DNA of 64,000 nt, taken from assembly GCA_030770535.1 (NCBI GenBank), contig JASVEC010000012.1:744001-808000 (forward strand), read 5' to 3'. Positions 57,128 to 64,000 of the stretch are shown in pieces. The first letter of the stretch is position 1; the number at the start of each line of letters is the position of its first letter. Origin of the DNA: Batkoa obscura (Eukaryota > Entomophthoromycota > Entomophthoromycetes > Entomophthorales > Batkoaceae). The notes beneath the pieces were generated by a model, which was given only the letters and a program-made list of their open reading frames with translations, was not told where the DNA came from and ran no database searches. Made by a program: the position numbers and the translations under genes.

Positions 57128-59544
57128 ATGGCACACTATGATTATAGTAAAACCAAACTAAAACAAGGAGATAAACTAGAAGGTATAAGGTACAAATAAA
57201 GAAATTATGACAATAATACTTACCTCTTTTTAAACTTAGTACCATTTCAATCATCATCCATCTACAAACTTCCAATCAATGAATTATCGCATGATCCCAT
57301 AGACGATGAAATAAACCAGTTAACAGATTATGAAAAAGAGAGCTTAATTATTGAAGACCTGTTATCAATTTTGATAGGATTTGATGGGGAATATCTGTAT
57401 ATTGAAAAAGCGATTGATTTTAAACAAAGTCATGAAGAAATAGATTATGACTTGAGATTAGATGTCAATAACAGTCAGTTAGAATTATTAAGTAGAATCA
57501 CACCGACAGCAAGGCATTATAACAGTATTTCAAAGTTTTGCCACCTATTTTCAAGCCACGAGTTCGGGTATGTTAACCACGCTTTAGTAGCAAGTATCAA
57601 AGAAATATTGAAAGAATATACGATATTAATTAATCAACTTGAATACGAGCATAGAAATAATGTTGGTTTTACACTGCAAAAGTTTTGGTTTTATTTCCAC
57701 CCATCGATCAAAACTTTGAAATTGATTCGTACTTTGGTTTTGAGTTTTTATAATATCCCGGACTTAACTTGGGATATGTTTTTTAAAACTCGAGTTCCTT
57801 ATCAAATAAAAAGCGGATTTGTACTGGATATTATCTTTGACCACTTTAGAAAACATAAAGGGTAGGTCTAGTAATTTTTTACATATATATTATTTTAACT
57901 TTGATTTGTTATAGAGATGACGATGCTAGTGAGTTATATGAATATTTGTTTACACTCAGTTCCAAACCATATTTGAAAATAATTAATAGCTGGATATATG
58001 AGGGGATCATCAATGACTTTTATCAAGAGTTTTTTATAGCGGAAAAGGAAAAGATAGGATTTGAAGAAAGTTTGGAGATTTATTGGGAAAACAAATTTGT
58101 TATACAAAATGAAAAAGTACCAAAGTTTTTATGTAATCATATCGATATGCTATTGTCCGCTGGGAAGTTGATCAATGTTATTAAAACATGTAATGTGGAT
58201 TTCGTTCCATTAAAGCCTCTATTAGATATTGAGGAATTGGACCCTTCTGTTCCCATATCACCTCAACAGTAAGGTATTTTTATACTTGCTTATTATATAT
58301 TAATCACTCTTTATTAGGTATTTTAATGAAATTGAAAGGGCTTATCATCACTCAAATCAAGAATTTATTAAATTAATATTTGATAAATTAATTAAGCAAT
58401 TAAGGTAAGATATAATAAAAATGGTATAATATAGTATAAATAATATATCTATTTTAGATGCTTCAAAAGATATTTCTTTTTGGAACAATCGGATTTCTTT
58501 ACCCACTTTCTAGATTTAGCCAGTGAAGATTTGATAAAACCAGCAAGGATAGTTTCAACAACAAAAATTCAATCTTTATTTGATTTATCACTAAGAAATC
58601 CAAGTTCCGTTACATATAATGATCCATTTAAAGATAAATTACAAATTTTATTTACACACACTAAATTAATAGATCTCATTAACAATATCTCATTAAATAA
58701 CCAATCTGAGCAACACGGAACGCCAAAAATGGAAGGTAATGTATTGGAAGAAGAGATTGAGCCACCATTGCCCATGTCGGGGATCGAAGCATTTTCAATA
58801 AAATGCCAAACTGAATTCCCAGTCTTTTTAGCCATTACAAAAAACGACACTCATCACTATCAAATTATCTTTCGAAACTTAATGTTGTTAAAACATGTAG
58901 AACAACTGTTGGGTAACTCTTTTATCGAACATACCAAGTTTCGTAGACTGATAGCAAGTTCTAAACATGACCCTGTCGCCAACCCGTGGCAAGCTCAAAT
59001 CCATACGTTACAAAATAGGATGTTAAATTTCATTCAATCATTATTGTATTATATCTCTTTTGAAGTTTTAGAACCCAATTATCAACAGTTCGAGGCTAGA
59101 CTTCATCATTGTACTACATTGGAACAGATCCATAAGGAACATGTCAATTTTTTAAAAACCTGTTTTTTACAGTCTACATTGCTAAATAGTAAGCTTTATG
59201 GTATCATAAACAAAATTGTAAGATCTTGCTTAAGATTTATTCAGTTTACTAAGAAAGTAAATAAGTTGGATGTCCCAGAAAGAAGGGATGTTGATCCAGC
59301 AAGTTCTATTGATGTATATAAATATCTAAGTCATTTCGAATATCATTTTTTATATCATGTTAAGCTACTTCTTGATGGTTTACATTATTATGCCGCTTTA
59401 GGAAACCCTTGTTATCTATCTTTGGCACTTAAAATTGATTTTAATAGTTATTATAATGACCTCCAACTATCTGTCAATCCACCCTCTTCTGCTTCTTCTT
59501 TGTCTATTCCTAATTCGCCACTATTTGCAGACCATTCTTTTTAA
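57128..59544 (+). CDS. Gamma-tubulin complex component 2 (GCP2/Spc97/Alp4)
   Basis: Microtubule nucleation at the spindle pole body. Five exons: ATG at 57128 (MAHYDYSKTKLKQGDKLEGV), introns near 57184-57238, 57864-57914, 58269-58318 and 58406-58457. Total length is about 720 residues. Conserved segments: EKESLIIEDLLSILIGFDGE, then the GCP2 motif LEYEHRNNVGFTLQKFWFYF, YLKIINSWIYEGIINDFYQE, FIAEKEKIGFEESLEIYWEN, and the C-terminal GRIP2 helices (HTLQNRMLNFIQSLLYYISF, LEPNYQQFEARLHHCTTLEQ, HKEHVNFLKTCFLQ). The LTLQKxWFY motif is what points to GCP2 rather than GCP3. It is slightly short compared with animal GCP2, mainly at the N-terminus. The Ser/Pro-rich last 20 residues are probably disordered. 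Confidence 0.85.
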
Positions 59545-60432
59545 ATTAATATTTGAAAGCTATCAAAATTATTTAAATAGGATACATCTTTTGTTAAAGT
59601 TTTATAGTATTGGCTTTAGTCGAATTACGTATTTTTTATATAGGAATATCTTTTTTTACTTTTGTTTTTCATTAGTCATATACTAGAACAAAAAGACATT
59701 TCCATATGCTTCTTTATTATTATATTTTTTAAGCGAGTTATTTTTATTATTTAAAGTAATTATTGCATTAGCCTGATATTTTGAGTTTTTTTTACTCTTT
59801 TAATTTAACAATGCTATCACTTTTTAAAAATAAACAAAATCAAAAAAACAGCAGTGGTATTTTAAATAATAATAAAAAAATGATAAAATCAAAGTGTATA
59901 ATAAATACAGAAGCATTTCTAATATTCAAATGGTTATAAAATTTATAGCTTGAACAAAAAAGGAGCAAAAAAAATAAAATTTCATTCCAAACTTTATACA
60001 AAATTTATTCATTTATCTTGAGTAAAAATAACATTTCATTAAATCAAACTTGTCTATTTAAATCATTCAATATGTAAGTGGTATAGGGTTATAAAAATTA
60101 TAATTATTTGATTTGCTATTCATTAAAACTATATAAAGCATAAAAATAGATTCAGTTGAAATTAGAGTAGTTAACTATTATCTTTTTGGTCAATTAGTCA
60201 CCTCTGTTTAATACTAAAAACCATTGAACACTTTAAAACAACCTAATTTAGTTGAGCTGCTCTTTTAGCGGAGTAAAGAACAACTCATGCTTATTGAACT
60301 AAAGTTAATAAAATAAAAGTAAAAAATATGAATATTTGTACATTTATTTGAAATAAAGAAATTATATTATAGAGAAGAAATGAAGAGTAGAAGTTTCTGC
60401 GTCAAATATATAGATTACAAGTTAAGACCCCT
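59545..60432. other. Spacer, no feature seen
   Basis: About 890 bp of AT-rich DNA between the GCP2 gene and the inverted gene pair. No ORF, RNA gene or repeat recognised. Confidence 0.6.
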
Positions 60433-61074
60433 CTAACATAAAGTTAAAATAGTTACTGTTGGAGCCTCAAAATGATTTCTAATTTGAGTTTGGTAGCTTA
60501 TAATATGACCAAGTGCAATCAATAGTGTAGTTTCCGGTACTTTTATCTGGCTCTTTTCATAATTGAAGTTACATATTTTAAAACGGATAGAGTTTAATTC
60601 AATTTTTAAAGTTTCCTGGTCATCATTATTTCCGACTATTTCCCACGATTCACACGATTTATTATAGTATATAACATAAGATTGGTGATACCCATTATAT
60701 TGGTAACTCAACTCAAATAGTTTACCGTTCTTTGTTTCAAGCTTGATATTTTGATAGTTTACTTTTTCTGAGTTATTGTTACTATCTAATTTAATACTCC
60801 ACTTTAGTAACTTTTGGTTTGAGGATGATTCAATCAATGAGACTAATTGTTCCTTATTTTCCATTGTAAGTTTAGAATGTAAATAATCCTTACCCTTGAA
60901 CTTTAAATTCTTAATGTCTCCTCCACACACTCTTTTAATTAATAAGTAATTCAAGGCTGTTAATTTTTTTTCAGTAATCTCATAGGCAATATCACCATCA
61001 GTACACCAGTTAGAATAAGGAATTAAAGTAGAAAGTGAGTCACTGAACTCCACCTCTTTATATACTTTACTTTG
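60433..61074 (-). pseudogene. Inverted paralogue of the 62320 gene, start codon apparently lost
   Basis: The open frame runs from just after a TAA at 61077-61075 to the stop at 60433, about 214 codons. Its middle is identical to the + strand gene at 62320 (LSTLIPYSNWCTDGDIAYEI onward, about 109 residues), while the last 95 residues are related but diverged (SYVIYYNKSCESWEI against SYIINYSNSGKSWEI). Aligned upstream, the position of the partner's ATG reads ATT-like and the partner's coding 5' exon is interrupted here, so no ATG is available before codon 64 of the frame (60864). The TATA element is retained. Either it is a recent pseudogene, or it starts downstream or through an unseen exon. 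Product unknown. Confidence 0.6.
60714..61041 (-). repeat. 328-bp identity block, left arm of the inverted pair
   Basis: Base-for-base reading against 62386-62713 on the + strand shows no difference over 328 bp, including synonymous positions. Both edges drop abruptly to clearly diverged sequence. Confidence 0.9.
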
Positions 61075-61165
61075 TTAGAATTTATTTAAAATGGATTCTA
61101 ATAGAATATTATAAAGTAAAAAGTTTTACTTTTATTTTTTATTTTACTTTTTTTGACTCTGTTGT

Positions 61166-61174
61166 CTATTTATA
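61166..61174 (-). promoter_or_regulatory. Candidate TATA box of the inverted paralogue
   Basis: TATAAATAG followed by ACA, conserved with the element upstream of the partner gene (62258-62266). Confidence 0.6.
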
Positions 61175-61179
61175 CCATT

Positions 61180-62257
61180 TTCATTTCCATTTCCATTATT
61201 TATTTTTGGATAGCTTTTTCTAAATTTCCTAATTTGGTATTTTTTTTTTATCTCCCTATAGTCCTGCTAATGTTGTGACAAAATTACTCTAATTCATACA
61301 CAGTATTTTTAAAATTATGTTTAATTTAGTTTATGAGAAATTATAGCTTACTAATTTATTGTATTCTAATAAATTTCAAGAACAATTTAGTAACACAATG
61401 CCGCTACTGTTTTTATCAACCCTTTTAAATTTAACTATTAATTTAATATGTATGTATTTTTTTTGTTTAAGAGATAAATCTAATTAATAGTTGATTAAAA
61501 TCGAGAATGTTTATTATAACTAGTTTATGGTAAATTGAATATTAAGCCTCCTTATATTGTAGATTTTTTTTCCAATCTCTATCTATCAAAAAGCCAAACC
61601 ACTTAAATAGTAAAAGAATATTTATAATTTTAATCAAGTTATTGAACTCACTTGGGTTTATTCAATAACAGTTAGTTGCTACAAACGAAGTTAAGTCTAG
61701 CTTACCAATTTTAGCAATTTATTTATCTCCCCGATCAAATATTTGTTAATTATCTAAAATTAGTAATTCTTAAATTAATTAATTTGGGATATTTTACAAA
61801 CTTGAATACTTTGGCTAGTATAATAAATTCCAGGGTTAAGTTTGGGGTATTATTAAATTTGGTTTTGATATAATCTATGTTCAACCAAACTATTCGCTGC
61901 GGATGGTACATATTTTAATACTATATTATATTATTGGCCATCGTATATTGAATTAGATGTTATACCAATTTTTTTAATTTTTGATAGATTTTAGGGGACT
62001 GTAGAGTTTTAGAAAAGTTTAAACTTTATACAATAACATTATAGCACTATTTATGCATTGATTTAAAAATAAAAGTACAGTGTTGCAATAAAATCAGACT
62101 TTTCACAATGTAAAATATCCAGAATTCTAAAAAGCTGCGAATAAATTAAAATTATTGTCATGAAATTTGATGAATTCGGGGAGATAGAGAAATAGACTAA
62201 TTAAGTAATTGTAAAAAGCAGACCTAAATCAAAACAAAATTTAAGAAATGAAGACAG
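61180..62257. other. Spacer between the inverted genes with a dispersed repeat
   Basis: AT-rich, no coding frame. Holds the repeat described at 61706. A reverse-oriented CGGGGAGATA word near 62178 may be its other end. Confidence 0.55.
61706..61935 (+). repeat. Dispersed repeat upstream of the 62320 gene
   Basis: Begins ACCAATTTTAGCAATTTATT followed by TATCTCCCCGATCAAAT; further shared words with the 63715 copy are GGGATATTTTA and GCTGCG. The same words lie in the same order and strand in the other copy, with substantial divergence between them. Confidence 0.65.
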
Positions 62258-62266
62258 TATAAATAG
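62258..62266 (+). promoter_or_regulatory. TATA box of the 62320 gene
   Basis: TATAAATAG, 54-62 bp upstream of the ATG. It is conserved with flanking ACARCA in the inverted paralogue although the surrounding spacer has diverged, which supports function. Confidence 0.65.
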
Positions 62267-62319
62267 ACAGCAAGATTAAAACAAACAAAATAAAAATAAC
62301 AAACATTCAAATATATACT

Positions 62320-62988
62320 ATGTCATTAAGATCCTTAGAAATGAAATTCAGAAAAAACAAAATATATAAAGAAGAGAATTTTGGCGACTCACTTTCTACT
62401 TTAATTCCTTATTCTAACTGGTGTACTGATGGTGATATTGCCTATGAGATTACTGAAAAAAAATTAACAGCCTTGAATTACTTATTAATTAAAAGAGTGT
62501 GTGGAGGAGACATTAAGAATTTAAAGTTCAAGGGTAAGGATTATTTACATTCTAAACTTACAATGGAAAATAAGGAACAATTAGTCTCATTGATTGAATC
62601 ATCCTCAAACCAAAAGTTACTAAAGTGGAGTATTAAATTAGATAGTAACAATAACTCAGAAAAAGTAAACTATCAAAATATCAAGCTTGAAACAAAGAAC
62701 GGTAAACTATTTGGATTGAATTATCTACATGTTGGTAGTCAGGAATCATATATCATAAATTATAGTAACTCAGGTAAGTCATGGGAAATCATAAAAAGGG
62801 ATATAGACCAGGAAGGATTAAAGTTTGAATTAGATTCACTCCAGCTTAAAGTTTGTAAATTCCATTTCCAAATGAGCCAAATGAAATTACCAGAGCCCAT
62901 ATTGTTAATTGTACTTAGTCATATCATTAATTATCAAAGTCAAATTAGAAATCATTTTACAAGTCCAAAGTTGAATATTTCATTTTAG
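62320..62988 (+). CDS. Lineage-specific protein, unknown function (intact copy)
   Basis: A 222-residue single-exon frame starting MSLRSLEMKFRKNKIYKEEN. No signal peptide or membrane helix. The body alternates short strands: DGDIAYEITEKKLTALNYLL, KNLKFKGKDYLHSKL, KLLKWSIKLDSNNN, NIKLETKNGKLFGLNYLHVG and SYIINYSNSGKSWEI. It ends with a hydrophobic helix (PEPILLIVLSHIINYQ). A strand-rich core closing on one buried helix recalls the tubby/LURP-one fold, but that is a shape impression only. A TATA box lies about 55 bp upstream. The first half is identical to the inverted copy at 60433-61074; the second half has diverged while keeping its reading frame, which argues that the C-terminus is under constraint. 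Confidence 0.7.
   Translation: MSLRSLEMKFRKNKIYKEENFGDSLSTLIPYSNWCTDGDIAYEITEKKLTALNYLLIKRVCGGDIKNLKFKGKDYLHSKLTMENKEQLVSLIESSSNQKLLKWSIKLDSNNNSEKVNYQNIKLETKNGKLFGLNYLHVGSQESYIINYSNSGKSWEIIKRDIDQEGLKFELDSLQLKVCKFHFQMSQMKLPEPILLIVLSHIINYQSQIRNHFTSPKLNISF
62386..62713 (+). repeat. 328-bp identity block, right arm of the inverted pair
   Basis: Identical to the reverse complement of 60714-61041. It covers codons about 23-131 of the 62320 gene. Confidence 0.9.
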
Positions 62989-64000
62989 GCTTATAAGCAT
63001 CTATTTCCTATATCTTCTCTGTAACAGACTTATAAACCTATATCACCCATGCTTTCTACAATTTATGTTAATTATTGTTTTTTAAATAAACTCTATAAAA
63101 TATAAATTTTACTTTTTTAAAATTTCAAAGTTTACTATATCAAAAAGGATAAATATCACTTTATTAAGATAAAAGCGAGCTCAAAACAAGTTAGCTTTGC
63201 TTCTAACTTTATGATTTATAATATTAAAACTAAGGTGTTTAATGAATCAAGTGAACATTGTTCTTTGGATCACTTTTAAATAATTTAGGTTTCATTGTAG
63301 TTAGCTTAAGTGAATTATGACCTTTTAATTGCTTATTTGAGAGAAGATATTTAACTAAAGCTAAGTTAAAACCTAAGGATCAGGCTTTAAAAGAATTTTT
63401 CAAACAAGTTACTTGATTATAAGACTATTGGTAAATACATTGCCAATTTTCTTATATTAGTTGTATTTGTATTTTTCAATTTCAATTCAAGTTTATTTTT
63501 ATAAAATGTTATATTTTTGCATTAAGTTACTGAAACATATTATTTAAATAAATGAGATTCTTCAATTGTTATCTACAATAATTAATATGCTATAATAAAA
63601 TAATATTCAGTCGTCTATGTTTTTGATGTACTTGATTAATAATAGGACATAGTATTTATTATTTTACATTTAATTTTATATACAATTAATTAAAAGCGAA
63701 TTTATTAGCCATTTACCAATTTTAGTAGTTTATTTATCTCCCCGATCAAATTTTTTTGTAAGCTAACCAAAATTAATGACTTAAAGTCAAACTGGGGATA
63801 TTTTAAAAACTAGCTCTATAAAGATTAAGTGGATATTAAAATGTGACTTATGTCTAATTAAATAATTTGCTGCGAATAAAGGATTTTTAACATTGTATTA
63901 TAAATTGTTAACTGTATCATAATGAAAATATAGTACTTTAATATTATCTTTAAGTTTACAATGGTCTTTAAGGAACTTCAATGAAACTTTAAAGGAATTG
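62989..64000. other. Spacer to the window end, with the second dispersed repeat
   Basis: No coding frame seen. Holds the repeat at 63715. The next gene lies beyond the window. Confidence 0.55.
63715..63930 (+). repeat. Dispersed repeat downstream of the 62320 gene
   Basis: ACCAATTTTAGTAGTTTATT then TATCTCCCCGATCAAAT, GGGGATATTTTAAAAAC and TTTGCTGCGAATA, matching 61706-61935 in order and orientation. The two copies are direct repeats about 2.0 kb apart that bracket the 62320 gene. Confidence 0.65.

Overview
This is nuclear DNA of an AT-rich fungus, probably an early-diverging (zygomycete-grade) lineage. The basis is the gene set (TOM70, SWI1 with an ARID domain, NTA1, KIN1, MTQ2, DCD1, CNNM/Mam3-type transporters, gamma-tubulin complex GCP2), short GT-AG introns of about 50-70 nt in most housekeeping genes, poly-asparagine runs encoded by AAT, two nuclear-type tRNA genes, and 0.3-3.4 kb intergenic spacers with very low GC. 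A CHERP-like splicing protein, which common model yeasts lack as far as I know, supports an early-diverging placement. The species itself is inference.

Layout. 0-9 kb: the end of a tail-anchored protein, NTA1 amidase, TOM70 import receptor, a small secreted protein and a SWI1-like chromatin remodelling subunit. 9-24 kb: an accessory region with two secreted proteins built from the same six-cysteine module (23 modules in one, 6 in the other, lying head to head), a secreted alkaline-phosphatase-superfamily enzyme, and long spacers with a family of about 100-bp inverted-repeat elements (MITEs). 24-32 kb: TBC1D5-like Rab GAP, VPS54 (GARP tether) and RTF2. 32-35 kb: a gene-free spacer with large hairpins and a tRNA-like relic. 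35-51 kb: KIN1/MARK kinase, CHERP-like splicing protein, two head-to-head CNNM proteins, a cyclin with a long repetitive N-terminus, MTQ2/HemK2 methyltransferase and ubiquitin E1. 51-53 kb: tRNA-Leu(CAA), another MITE copy and tRNA-Arg(ACG). 53-59.5 kb: a small secreted protein, dCMP deaminase, proteasome ATPase RPT2 and GCP2. 60-64 kb: an inverted pair of lineage-specific genes that share a 328-bp block I read as identical base for base, although their flanks and 3' halves have diverged.

How the genes work together. Most are single-copy housekeeping genes without a shared pathway. Exceptions are the TBC1D5-like/VPS54 divergent pair (both endosome-to-Golgi traffic), the UBA1 and RPT2 ubiquitin-proteasome genes in the same 10 kb, and the two duplicated families. 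The most novel material is the modular cysteine-rich secreted pair, the MITE family and the gene-converted inverted pair. Exon boundaries were read by eye from splice signals and protein continuity, not computed.
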